Assembly: GCA_027080725.1 (NCBI GenBank)
Contig: JALWRC010000064.1
Span: forward strand, 101,599 to 165,598
Reading direction: 5' to 3'
From: Saprospiraceae bacterium
Lineage (GTDB): Bacteria > Bacteroidota > Bacteroidia > Chitinophagales > Saprospiraceae
DNA: 64,000 nucleotides
Position 1 is the first letter of the stretch. The number at the start of each line of letters is the position of its first letter. Position numbers and translations under genes: made by a program. Shown here piece by piece: positions 8,523-17,574 of the stretch. The notes below the pieces were generated by a model. The model did no database searches and had not been told where the DNA came from. It saw only the letters and a program-made list of their open reading frames with translations.

Positions 8523-9672
8523 GATGAAAGATGACATTATGCAGCCCTTGATGCAACTCAAACATTTTATAGAAAAAGAACGTTATTCTGGATACGACCC
8601 CTATGATGCACTAAAATCACCATTATTCAAATGGCCCATCCTGAAGAATAGCAAGTTTCTTCGTTTTGGGATGCAACAGTTGGTCAAAAGGCTTCCATTC
8701 AATATCCGCCCTCTGCTGCTGATCCCAAAGGGCTATAATCCGGTCACTTTAGGTCTTTGCATTCAAGCATATGCTTATTTATATAAAGCAGAACCTGAAA
8801 ATCATGAGGAGTATCTACAGAAAATAGACTACCTCGTTGAAGAATTAAAAACACTCATTCCCGATGGTTTTAGCGGAGTCTGCTGGGGCTATGATTTTGA
8901 TTGGGAAGCGCGCTATGCTAAAATCCCCGCTTACCAGCCTACGGTAGTCGCCACCGGAATTATCACGAATGCCTTGTATATTGCACACAAGTTGACGGGC
9001 CACAGGGGAGCAAAACAGCTCGTTATAAGATCGGCTCCCTTTGTGGTCCATGATTTGCAAAGGTCTTATTCGGGTGATGCCATTTGCTTCTCCTACTCTC
9101 CTTTCGACCGTCAACAAGTATTCAATGCCTCAATGAAGGCGGTAAGACTATTGGCACAAGCCTACGACCTAAGCGGACAAGAGGAATACTTGTCAATAGC
9201 AAAAAAGGCGGTAGATTTCGTCTTAAAACATCAAAAAAAAGATGGTTCCTGGGGATACTCTTTGGCCAGGAGCGGAAATTGGACCGATAATTACCACACA
9301 GGATATATCCTGGAATGCCTCGATGAATACCAAAAGATAAGTGGAGATGTTAATTGTATCATCCCATTACAAAAAGGCTATGTATTTTATAAGTATAATT
9401 TTATAGAACAAAACGGTTCACCGAGGTTTTATGATATCAAAAAGCATCCCACCGATTGCACATCCGGAGCACAAACCATACTGACAACCATACGATTTGG
9501 AGATCTGACATTAGCACAGAAGGTAGCAGAGTATATGACAAATAACATGCAAAAGCAGAACGGAAGCTTTAGGTTTAGAAAATTCAAATTCTACACCGTT
9601 AATACATCTTTCATGCGCTGGTCAGATGCGTGGATGTTTGCAGCGTTGGCAAATTTAAATTATGTATTATGA
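8515..9672 (+). CDS. Alpha/alpha-toroid protein of a polysaccharide cassette (unknown activity)
   Basis: A 385-residue protein without signal peptide. It has the helical-pair repeat look of an (alpha/alpha)6 toroid: repeated helix stretches with motifs such as DGSWGYSLARSGNWTDNYHTGYILECL (a GSWGY turn of the prenyltransferase/glycosidase type), and Trp/Tyr-rich helix ends. Homologues are often found between the bi-domain oxidoreductase and a DUF354 protein. Possible roles are a glycan lyase/hydrolase or a lipid-linked sugar binder. It overlaps the upstream gene by 8 bases, and its TGA overlaps the next ATG. The ATG at 8515 was chosen for that coupling; ATGs at 8524 and 8539 are also possible. 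The fold is moderately sure; the function is not known. Confidence 0.65.
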   Translation: MIKMKDDIMQPLMQLKHFIEKERYSGYDPYDALKSPLFKWPILKNSKFLRFGMQQLVKRLPFNIRPLLLIPKGYNPVTLGLCIQAYAYLYKAEPENHEEYLQKIDYLVEELKTLIPDGFSGVCWGYDFDWEARYAKIPAYQPTVVATGIITNALYIAHKLTGHRGAKQLVIRSAPFVVHDLQRSYSGDAICFSYSPFDRQQVFNASMKAVRLLAQAYDLSGQEEYLSIAKKAVDFVLKHQKKDGSWGYSLARSGNWTDNYHTGYILECLDEYQKISGDVNCIIPLQKGYVFYKYNFIEQNGSPRFYDIKKHPTDCTSGAQTILTTIRFGDLTLAQKVAEYMTNNMQKQNGSFRFRKFKFYTVNTSFMRWSDAWMFAALANLNYVL

Positions 9673-10751
9673 AAGTGCTGTTTCACCTCGGCCATCCCGC
9701 ACATTTTCATCTTTTTAAAAATGTAATAAGAGGGTTAAAGAATAATGGACATACCGTATTTATATTAATAAAGAAGAAAGATATTCTAGAAGAGTTACTT
9801 GAATCCAGCGAATTTGAATACGAAAATGTACTTCCAAAAGGTAGAAAGGATTCATTACTTAATATTGCCATCGGTCAACTAAAGCAATCATTTAAAGTAT
9901 TCTTGTATTGTACTAGAAAGAGGCCTGACTTATTGGTCGGGACCTCGGTTGCCATCTCCCATGTGGGAAAAATATTGGGTATTCCTTCCATTAATGTTAA
10001 TGAAGATGATGTTGATGCTGTCCCTTTTTATGCCAGATTATCCTATCCTTGGGCTTCTGTAATTATTGCTCCAGAAGGTTGCAGCACGGGTAAGTGGCAT
10101 AATAAAACCATCTATTACAATGGCTATCATGAACTATCCTATCTGCACCCTAATCATTTTACCGCTGACATTGCAACAGCAAAGAAATATATTGACATTT
10201 CATCTCCATACTTCATCATTCGCTTTGCAAAACTAGGAGCACACCACGATAAGGGTATTCGTGGCTTATCTGACAAAATAGCACTAAAAGTTGTTGAGAT
10301 TTTAAAGCCATACGGAAATGTACTCATTACCTCTGAACGCACGCTGGATAAGGATTTAAATAGATATCGCATTAAAATTACACCTTCTGACATGCATCAC
10401 GTAATGGCCTATGCCTCTCTTTACATTGGAGATAGTCAAACTATGGCAGCAGAGGCAGGTGTCCTGGGTGTCCCGTTTATTCGATTCAATGATTTCGTTG
10501 GGCGAATCAGCTATTTAGAAGAAATGGAAAATAAATATAAGCTAGGCTTTGGAGTCAAAACCAATGAGGTAGAAAGGCTATTCGGATTGATGCTTATCAT
10601 ATTGCACATGGAAAATGCAAGGGATGTTTTTCAGAAAAGGAGGAATGCAATGCTTTCAGAAAAAATAGATACTGCTAACTTTTTAATCACATTTATTGAA
10701 GAGTTCCTAAAAAGCCGGCAAGCAAAGCGACATATCAAAAAGGAATCATGA
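9669..10751 (+). CDS. DUF354 family glycosyltransferase-B-like protein
   Basis: A 360-residue protein related to DUF354, which has the two-Rossmann GT-B fold of WecB/MurG relatives. The start MKVLFHLGHPAHFHLFKNVI is typical of the family, as are PDLLVGTSVAISHVGKILG, then INVNEDDVDAVPFYA, and a C-terminal GDSQTMAAEAGVLGVPFIRFN segment that matches the nucleotide-sugar site of GT-B enzymes. I start at the ATG at 9669 because it overlaps the upstream TGA as ATGA; the longer frame from 9630 would add 13 unlikely residues. It is the last gene of the plus block and converges on the WbqC-type gene, with 56 bases between the stops. It probably binds or transfers a nucleotide sugar; this is inference from the fold. 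Confidence 0.8.
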   Translation: MKVLFHLGHPAHFHLFKNVIRGLKNNGHTVFILIKKKDILEELLESSEFEYENVLPKGRKDSLLNIAIGQLKQSFKVFLYCTRKRPDLLVGTSVAISHVGKILGIPSINVNEDDVDAVPFYARLSYPWASVIIAPEGCSTGKWHNKTIYYNGYHELSYLHPNHFTADIATAKKYIDISSPYFIIRFAKLGAHHDKGIRGLSDKIALKVVEILKPYGNVLITSERTLDKDLNRYRIKITPSDMHHVMAYASLYIGDSQTMAAEAGVLGVPFIRFNDFVGRISYLEEMENKYKLGFGVKTNEVERLFGLMLIILHMENARDVFQKRRNAMLSEKIDTANFLITFIEEFLKSRQAKRHIKKES

Positions 10752-10807
10752 GGTATCCGTTAATCCTCCAATATTGTCAAATCATATATTGTATTCTGAC
10801 TCAATTC

Positions 10808-11917
10808 TTAGACTAATTCAAAATCATTTAAATACTTTTTCACAGTAGCTATGTCATTAAACATCAAAATGTCTATAATAGATAAGTCCTTAATAAATTC
10901 CCTATTAAATTGATTATAAGCCTGAATTTTACTCTTCACAAAGCTTAACTCCACATCGTTCTTTTGAAAATATACTTTATCGTATAAATGTTCTCCTCCT
11001 ATAGCATTGTTATACTTTTTATAGCCTAGACGTTTGGTAATTTCCAATAACCTCTTAGCTTTTTTCAAAGACCTTGTTTCCGGTGCTACCTGAGAAGATC
11101 TGTTATAATTTAATTCTTTGCCCAAATATGAATAAACCATTTGAATCGAACTTATACACAAATCAGTAATATTTGTATGACCCTTATCGAACACACTAAG
11201 TAACAAATCAACAACATCTTTATAGTAGGGTGCCTTAGAATAAGCTTGTTCTAACTGTTTTTGGAATTTACTTTTCCATCGATCATCAATTATTGGCACC
11301 AATTCATTAATTAGTTTATTCTGACTTGCTTTACGTAAGGGTACTGTAAAGGTATATTCCTTGCCATTCATTAATATTCTATTGCGATTTATCCACCCCT
11401 TTTTGATATAATTAACATCATCATAGAATATAAATAATTCACTAGCTTCTATTAGATGAAAATACCCTATATAGGGAAACAGATAAGGTTGCATTATTGA
11501 AATGGATTTTCTATAACACATCTTAATCATTTCTCCGCTACTCCCTATAATCTTGAATTTTAACTTTTCATACAAAAAAAGTGCAGGATTATTCTTATGT
11601 ACCTCTAATAGCAAATCCTTACTCGATGATTCTATTAAGTCCAACAAAATAGCTTTTGCCAACCCTTTCCCTCTATTCTCTGGTTTCGTCCATACCATAG
11701 AAATGAAAATTTCAGGCATATTGTCATAATAAATAACATACGACAATAATTCGTCTTTATCCCCTCTCAGCACTTTTGCTTTAGCCAAAGAAACAACCTT
11801 ATTAGCATATTCCTTTAAATTTGAAATATTAAAATAAATATGATTGTCCTCCTGCAAAGACGAAATAATATCTTCTTTCCTAATCATTCTTTCTTTGTTA
11901 AACACAAATTCTTTCAA
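10808..11917 (-). CDS. GNAT acetyltransferase - WbqC fusion protein
   Basis: A 369-residue two-domain protein. Residues about 1-136 look like a GNAT N-acetyltransferase: VWTKPENRGKGLAKAIL (77-92) carries the acetyl-CoA pyrophosphate loop, and NPALFLYEKLKFKIIG is the usual C-terminal GNAT strand. Residues 138-369 are WbqC-like, beginning SISIMQPYLFPYIGYFHL, with DDVNYIKKGWINRN and a C-terminal SFVKSKIQAYNQF block. WbqC proteins occur in O-antigen clusters and are often linked to acyl-amino sugars or amino-acid decorations. Fusion to an acetyltransferase suggests this protein finishes a glycan side group. It follows the GT4 gene after 101 bases without an evident promoter, so it is likely the operon's last gene. 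Confidence 0.8.
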   Translation of the reverse strand: MKEFVFNKERMIRKEDIISSLQEDNHIYFNISNLKEYANKVVSLAKAKVLRGDKDELLSYVIYYDNMPEIFISMVWTKPENRGKGLAKAILLDLIESSSKDLLLEVHKNNPALFLYEKLKFKIIGSSGEMIKMCYRKSISIMQPYLFPYIGYFHLIEASELFIFYDDVNYIKKGWINRNRILMNGKEYTFTVPLRKASQNKLINELVPIIDDRWKSKFQKQLEQAYSKAPYYKDVVDLLLSVFDKGHTNITDLCISSIQMVYSYLGKELNYNRSSQVAPETRSLKKAKRLLEITKRLGYKKYNNAIGGEHLYDKVYFQKNDVELSFVKSKIQAYNQFNREFIKDLSIIDILMFNDIATVKKYLNDFELV

Positions 11918-12018
11918 AAGTAATACTTCGTTGGATCGATAATCTTCTACAAAGGCCTTGCCCTAGTTTAAACAGCATTAGAAACCGAACTCCTATGACT
12001 CAGGCAACACTTTCTGCA

Positions 12019-13119
12019 TTACAATCTACGAATATTTTCAAAGGCATCAATATACTTCTGCACCATTTTATCCAAAGTAAAATTCATTAAATATATCTCT
12101 CTACTTTTTTCTCCCATCTTCTTTCTTAAGATCGGATTAGAAATCAAAATATTCAATTTCTCCCGGATTGCAGCAGGATTTCCGGCAGGCACTATATATC
12201 CATTTTTGCCATCAATAACTGATTCGGTTATGGCCCCTTGGTCAGTGGAAATAATTGGCAATCCAGCAGCCATTGCTTCCACAATTACCCAAGGATGACC
12301 TTCCGGCTCTATGGGGGTAAATACAAAAATATCCGCATCTGCAAAATATTGCCATTTGTCCTCACCGCCTAAAGGAGGGATAACATTGATGCTTTGTTCT
12401 GCACTTTTCACCTTTCTCAAAAAAGCATCCTTAAAATCCCGGTCATTTCGCCATCCCCCTACAAAAGTAAAATCACATCTACTGTTCACCTCTTTCATTG
12501 ACAAGATAGCATCTAAGAGAATTCCGGCACCTTTAGATTCATAGATATTGGCCAGATAAAGTACATTAAGCGTGGTTGACTTGTTATTCTGTTTCAGAGG
12601 AAAACAAAAGTCACCCCCATTGGGTATAACGAAGATTTGCTCATGCGAGAAGTAGTCATCAAATAAATAGCGTAATTTTTCTCCTAAAACAATAGCGCCA
12701 TCTACTTTGCTCATGGCTATACGGAAGAGAAACCGCACAATAGAATTTGCTCCTGACAACCATTTTTTCAAATTACTACCTCTTAATTGGACAAGGCTTC
12801 TTTGTCCATATAATCCGGACAAAAAGACAATGGGAAAATCCTTAATAAACCCAATAGTCGTTTGGCTAATAGGAATAAGAATGACATTAGGCTTATCACG
12901 TCTTACCTGTTTCCAAAATTTCAAATAAAGACGAATAGACTTGAATATTTTCACAAGACCAAATCTCCCCTGTGTTTCAATCCTCTTATTGATAGTATTA
13001 TTGAAATGTAAGAGTTCATACCTATCTTTCAACGAAGAAGAAAGCAATATCCTTGTTGCAATTGCAGGCCCCATATACGGCGGAGGCAATTTACCAATTA
13101 TCAATACTTTTTTCATCAA
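12019..13119 (-). CDS. Glycosyltransferase family 4 (A)
   Basis: A 366-residue GT-B retaining glycosyltransferase that acts at the cytoplasmic membrane face. The N-terminal domain starts VLIIGKLPPPYMGPAIATR; the C-terminal donor domain carries TFVGGWRNDRDF, FADADIFVFTPIEPEGHPWVIVEAMAAGLPII with the family's Glu-x7-Glu motif, and ESVIDGKNGYIVPAGN. Its ATG overlaps the polymerase TGA by four bases (13116-13119), so translation is coupled; a second ATG at 13116 is equally possible. Donor and acceptor sugars cannot be inferred. Confidence 0.88.
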   Translation of the reverse strand: MMKKVLIIGKLPPPYMGPAIATRILLSSSLKDRYELLHFNNTINKRIETQGRFGLVKIFKSIRLYLKFWKQVRRDKPNVILIPISQTTIGFIKDFPIVFLSGLYGQRSLVQLRGSNLKKWLSGANSIVRFLFRIAMSKVDGAIVLGEKLRYLFDDYFSHEQIFVIPNGGDFCFPLKQNNKSTTLNVLYLANIYESKGAGILLDAILSMKEVNSRCDFTFVGGWRNDRDFKDAFLRKVKSAEQSINVIPPLGGEDKWQYFADADIFVFTPIEPEGHPWVIVEAMAAGLPIISTDQGAITESVIDGKNGYIVPAGNPAAIREKLNILISNPILRKKMGEKSREIYLMNFTLDKMVQKYIDAFENIRRL

Positions 13120-14396
13120 AGTTCCACTTGATAAAATTTATATACAGGCTGTAAAGCAATAACAAATCCCGCTGCAATAATATAGAATAGAGACCCGCTA
13201 GAACCAAATGGATTAGCCGTAATAGAATAAAGTGAGAAGATTAATACGGATGTTACAACGAAGTATCTCTCAGGAGGTAGAAGCTTTAGGCTTTTTATCG
13301 CCAAAGTGACGTAAAACAGTAGAAACGACATTAACCCCACTATTCCTGTCCCGAAGAGAAACCGGACGTAGTCACTATGCATACCACTACTGGTCATAAT
13401 AAACTTGGTTCTAAAAGGCAGGTTAGATGTACTTACCCCAATTCCCTTGCTCCACAATGATAATTTATCCCAAGTTGCAAAATATCTTTCCCAGCGTTTG
13501 ATCCGGCCATTTAAGGCTCTGTCTTGATTGGCCTCCACATTATAGGCTGCTATTTCTTTGGAAAAAAGCTGGTTCAATTGGCGTTCAAGTAAAAACGGCC
13601 CCCCTGCTACTAGCAAAATCAGAAGTAATAAGGCGTACTTTTTCCCTTCAACAATACTACTACTTATAAAAACTCCAAAGCTAAGAATAACAGCAAGAAA
13701 AACACCCCAAGAAGCTTGATGTTTTAACCCAAGAAGAGCGAACACAGTCAATACAAGTACCAGTAAAACATAACGAATAGAGGTTTTTAGCTTGGAATAA
13801 TAATGCCGGCTAAACAAATAGTAAGACAGAATAAAAAAATCTCCAATGACAAATGACATATAGCTAAACAAATCAGCGTACAATCCCGTTAATCTATAAC
13901 CTCCTCCTCTGCTTTCCGGCAGAGCAACATAGTTTATTGGAGTAAATATCGCCTCATAAAACAACATCAACAATGGGAAAATGGAAGAGATAAGAAAAGT
14001 GTCGAGCAACCCATGCAAGCGTTCTCTATTAGTAATCACCCGGGTCAAATAAAAGAAGATGAAGATCGGCGAGATCGTTCGAAGTATGTACCCTATCGTT
14101 TGAACACTAAAGGACTCAGCAACCAGAAGGTACTGATTATAGGCCAGTAGAACAGCAAATACTATAAACACAATAGGGAGCAGTCCTTTCTTGGCGGGTT
14201 TTAATTTTATACTATATACACTAGCTAGTAGAATAGTTAAAACACCTATAACCTGAAGGGGAGAAAAGACTCCCATTTTTTTGACAAACCATAGGGCATC
14301 AACAAAAGGCCTTACAAGCACAACAACTAAGAACCACTTAAATGAAAAGGGCTGTTGTCTAAACCAATTGAACCATTCCAACATTAATCTAAGCAT
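13116..14396 (-). CDS. Wzy-like O-antigen polymerase / ligase membrane protein
   Basis: A 426-residue polytopic membrane protein with about ten to twelve predicted helices, for example WFLVVVLVRPFVDALWF, LQVIGVLTILLASVYSI and LSFGVFISSSIVEG. A large soluble loop in the last third holds RIKRWERYFATWDKLSLWSKGIGVSTS, with the GxG and Arg residues common in the Wzy_C / O-antigen ligase family, followed by SSGMHSDYVRFLFGTGIVG, which includes the conserved His. In this cluster, with a flippase and several GT4 enzymes, a repeat-unit polymerase is the most likely role; a ligase cannot be excluded. It overlaps the upstream GT4 stop by 8 bases and the downstream GT4 start by four. Confidence 0.8.
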   Translation of the reverse strand: MLRLMLEWFNWFRQQPFSFKWFLVVVLVRPFVDALWFVKKMGVFSPLQVIGVLTILLASVYSIKLKPAKKGLLPIVFIVFAVLLAYNQYLLVAESFSVQTIGYILRTISPIFIFFYLTRVITNRERLHGLLDTFLISSIFPLLMLFYEAIFTPINYVALPESRGGGYRLTGLYADLFSYMSFVIGDFFILSYYLFSRHYYSKLKTSIRYVLLVLVLTVFALLGLKHQASWGVFLAVILSFGVFISSSIVEGKKYALLLLILLVAGGPFLLERQLNQLFSKEIAAYNVEANQDRALNGRIKRWERYFATWDKLSLWSKGIGVSTSNLPFRTKFIMTSSGMHSDYVRFLFGTGIVGLMSFLLFYVTLAIKSLKLLPPERYFVVTSVLIFSLYSITANPFGSSGSLFYIIAAGFVIALQPVYKFYQVEL

Positions 14397-15636
14397 TTAC
14401 ACTGTTTGAATTCAAACTCAGATCAAACAACTCAATTAGAGACTTTGCAATATTTGAGTATGCAAATCTATTAAAATTATTAATTCTTCTCGTTTCTCTT
14501 TCATTAAGGTCGTGAAGAATAGGCGCCTTTTGTTCTATTAGTTCACCCAAAGCATTCAATATACCGCCTTTTTCATACAAACACCCATTATTATCTTCAA
14601 TTACAAGATGATTCACCGATGATTTATTCTCAAGTAGAACGTAAAGGCCGGTCCCCATTGACTCCTGAATTGAAATCGCTGCATTTTTCCATATTCCTAT
14701 ATCTGAAGCCGAATAATAGGCTCTTAATGCTGCATGCTCCATAAATGGCAAAATAATTACCCGGTCAGAAATACTAAACTTTTCAATGTATCTCTTTAGC
14801 ATCAGGGAGTAAGCATCATTCAGCCCACCAATCAAAAAATACCATATCCTCTTATGAGGAACTCTCTTTTGAATGGTGTCGATTACTTCAAGAATTCCTT
14901 CAATCCCTTTATTAGGAGTCAGTCTTGTAGACGTAACACATACCACATCTTCCCTCATTATCTTGTATTGACTTCGTATTAAACCTCTTTGGCTTCTGTC
15001 GAAATAAAAATCATTTTCATCAAAGCCAAGACTAGACTGAAAACCAATTTTGTCGATTCTATCGTGAAGCTCTTTTCGCACAATCCTCTTTAGTATTTCC
15101 TTTGTTGAAGGAGTATAAAGCACAAGATAATTGCTTATTTGTACAGATTTATTATAGAGACATGACTTAAGAAGTATATTTTTGAGGTAGCCTTTAATTC
15201 TTGGTTTACGCCAAGCAGCCATATCAATATTATTACCCAGCAATGTTAATATAAAACGCATACGATTTCCACCCTTTCTGAGTATAGGGTAAGGGAATAC
15301 CTTTCCCACTCCAACAATAATTATGATGTGAGGGTCAAAAGCATCGACATTTTTTTGTAATCCAACAGGGAGTAAGTTGGCTGAATAACTAATTAACGTC
15401 TTTAATCTAACAATTTCATACGGATAATTACCATCACGAAACTTCCCTTGCTTGTACCTCTCGCGGTTGGGTATTACCTTGCGCGAAGAGGGCGAAATCT
15501 TATCAGAAGTAAACACTTTCAACTCATGGCCCAAAGACGATATAGCCCTAGCGAGATAAACCTCTTGGTACCCTACTTCCGGCATAAAGTGCCCACAAAT
15601 AATTGCGATTCGATATGGATTCTTTACCTTCAACAC
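14389..15636 (-). CDS. Glycosyltransferase family 4 (B)
   Basis: A GT-B glycosyltransferase with an acceptor domain beginning YRIAIICGHFMPEVGYQEVYLA and a donor domain carrying VVCVTSTRLTPNKGIEGILEV, IWYFLIGGLND and SDIGIWKNAAISIQESMGTGLYVLLE. The first ATG in frame (15687) would overlap the asparagine synthase gene by 52 bases and add a poor N-terminus; another ATG lies at 15663. I place the start at the GTG at 15636, which shares one base with the asparagine synthase TAG and gives a family-typical N-terminus, though a TTG at 15633 is also possible. The donor-domain Glu motif is in a somewhat unusual context (IQESMGTG), but the second Glu position is less clear, so activity is probable rather than certain. 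Confidence 0.82.
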   Translation of the reverse strand: MLKVKNPYRIAIICGHFMPEVGYQEVYLARAISSLGHELKVFTSDKISPSSRKVIPNRERYKQGKFRDGNYPYEIVRLKTLISYSANLLPVGLQKNVDAFDPHIIIIVGVGKVFPYPILRKGGNRMRFILTLLGNNIDMAAWRKPRIKGYLKNILLKSCLYNKSVQISNYLVLYTPSTKEILKRIVRKELHDRIDKIGFQSSLGFDENDFYFDRSQRGLIRSQYKIMREDVVCVTSTRLTPNKGIEGILEVIDTIQKRVPHKRIWYFLIGGLNDAYSLMLKRYIEKFSISDRVIILPFMEHAALRAYYSASDIGIWKNAAISIQESMGTGLYVLLENKSSVNHLVIEDNNGCLYEKGGILNALGELIEQKAPILHDLNERETRRINNFNRFAYSNIAKSLIELFDLSLNSNSVNA

Positions 15637-17573
15637 TAATTGAGTTTGTATATGTCCAACCATTTCAAAACAGATATGACTTTCCAAAACTCACTTAAGT
15701 GTGAAGCCGACCGGATATCATTGGATTTTGCATATGCATTTATAGCCTCCCTGTCAAAACAGTCCGGCAAATCAACATTATTGACATATTGAACCAATTG
15801 TTGTTTCAAAAGCCTTTTCCATTCATACTGAGGTGTAACAAATCCTTTCTTATCCCTTCTCCAAACTACGATAGATGGCAGTATATTCTCGATGGACTTT
15901 CGAAGTATATATTTTGACCATCCATTATTAATTTTGGAACTAGTACTCAAGTTGATTCCTAAAATGACCAGATGGTGATCTAAAAATGGAACACGGGCTT
16001 CAATTGAAAAGGCCATAGAGTTTCTATCTTCGTATCGCAATAGATCCCTAAGGCCACCCTTGATAGCAGAGATACTCCTTTCCCGGAAGCTACTATCTTC
16101 CGGTTGGGGATTTAACGAACCTTTGAAGGTATCGTAAAAGTCCTTGTTCAACATAGATGCGCCGATTCTTGCTCTCTTTCGTATTCCGGCTTTAAGGAGT
16201 CCCGGAAAAAATGGAAATGCAGCACGGGCCAATTCCCGGTATATATTAATTGAGCGGTTCTGTTTAAGGGCTTGAGCTTCCTTCAGAAAAGTCTTGAATT
16301 GTCTATTTTTCATCAATTCCCAAAGATACGCTCCTCCAAAATAGGAGTATCCCCCCAAAACTTCATCCGCCCCTTGACCATCAAGCAATACTTTAACATT
16401 CCTTTCAGCAGCACTTTTCATTACGGCCCATTGTGCAAAAATAGAGCTTGAAGCAAAGGGTTGTTCCTGATGCCATATCAATTTATCAAAATCTTGCCAA
16501 AAATCAACATGGGAGGGATAGGTAAAATGGCCATTAATATTGGTAAAATGTGCTATAACTTTATTGGCATAATAACTTTCATCCAACTTCTTATCTTGGT
16601 ATCCCGCTGTAAAAGTATGAAAAGTTTCATCCTTCATCTCCCCACTTGCTAACGCTACTATAGCCGATGAGTCCAAACCACCACTTAGACAACTCCCCAC
16701 CTTCACATCGGACCGCATATGGATTTTGACAGATTCTTGCAACATGTTCTCAAACAACTGCTTTTGCAACGATAGTTCATCACTTATTGGAATCACCTCA
16801 TCATTCAAGTCAAAATATTTGTCCCGGATGAATTTCAATTTATCTACCCCTATTTGGATAATCATATTTTCTCCGGGTGGGAGCTCCAATAGTCCTTTAT
16901 AAAGCGTATTGTTCTTATTGGAAAGTTGTCCATGAACGACATACTCCAATAGCCTTTCCTTATCCAAAGATGGACTTTTCCCCGAGTAAGCTATTATTGA
17001 CTTAATCTCAGAGGCAAAAAATAAATACTCCCTGCCGCGCAAATAATACATTGGCTTAATCCCAAATCTATCCCTGGAAAGCATCAAAGTACGGTTGTGT
17101 TCATCAAATAAGGCAAACGCCCACATACCTCTAAATCTTTGGACACATTGCTTCCCCCATAACTTATAGGCATTGATAATTACCTCAGAATCTGTGTTCG
17201 TTTCAAATTGACAACCAAGCGTGCGGAGTTCTGCGCGAAGTTCTATATAGTTGTATATTTCACCATTATAAACGAGGCTCACTCCACTTTTTATCATCGG
17301 TTGATGGCCACTCGGTTTAAGGTCAATTATAGATAATCTTCTATGACCTAAACCAATAATTCTATCGCTATTGTTACCCGGCACCCTGATATGCTCATAA
17401 TCTAAGAAATCTGGGTCAGAATCATTCCCTTTATACTCTTTGCAAACGAATTGTTTATCGTACAAGACATACCCTTCATCGTCGGGTCCTCGGTGCCGGA
17501 TAATGCTTGTCATTTGCTCCAGCTTTAGAGCATCGACGCCTGTCAGATCTATTACACCGGTAATCCCACACAT
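15636..17573 (-). CDS. asnB: Asparagine synthase (glutamine-hydrolysing), AsnB type
   Basis: A 645-residue glutamine-dependent amidotransferase. It begins MCGITGVIDLTG, with Cys2 as the nucleophile of the N-terminal glutaminase, followed by RHRGPDDEGYV, GLGHRRLSIID and LVYNGEIYNYIELR. The synthetase domain has the ATP PP-loop SGGLDSSAIVALAS near residue 295 and DGQGADEVLGGY near residue 400. AsnB paralogues inside polysaccharide clusters usually amidate a uronic acid or amino-acid substituent rather than serve asparagine supply. Here it lies in the middle of the glycan operon, one base from the upstream GT4 stop. The enzyme family is certain; the glycan role is inferred from its position. Confidence 0.92.
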   Translation of the reverse strand: MCGITGVIDLTGVDALKLEQMTSIIRHRGPDDEGYVLYDKQFVCKEYKGNDSDPDFLDYEHIRVPGNNSDRIIGLGHRRLSIIDLKPSGHQPMIKSGVSLVYNGEIYNYIELRAELRTLGCQFETNTDSEVIINAYKLWGKQCVQRFRGMWAFALFDEHNRTLMLSRDRFGIKPMYYLRGREYLFFASEIKSIIAYSGKSPSLDKERLLEYVVHGQLSNKNNTLYKGLLELPPGENMIIQIGVDKLKFIRDKYFDLNDEVIPISDELSLQKQLFENMLQESVKIHMRSDVKVGSCLSGGLDSSAIVALASGEMKDETFHTFTAGYQDKKLDESYYANKVIAHFTNINGHFTYPSHVDFWQDFDKLIWHQEQPFASSSIFAQWAVMKSAAERNVKVLLDGQGADEVLGGYSYFGGAYLWELMKNRQFKTFLKEAQALKQNRSINIYRELARAAFPFFPGLLKAGIRKRARIGASMLNKDFYDTFKGSLNPQPEDSSFRERSISAIKGGLRDLLRYEDRNSMAFSIEARVPFLDHHLVILGINLSTSSKINNGWSKYILRKSIENILPSIVVWRRDKKGFVTPQYEWKRLLKQQLVQYVNNVDLPDCFDREAINAYAKSNDIRSASHLSEFWKVISVLKWLDIYKLN

Positions 17574-17574
17574 A

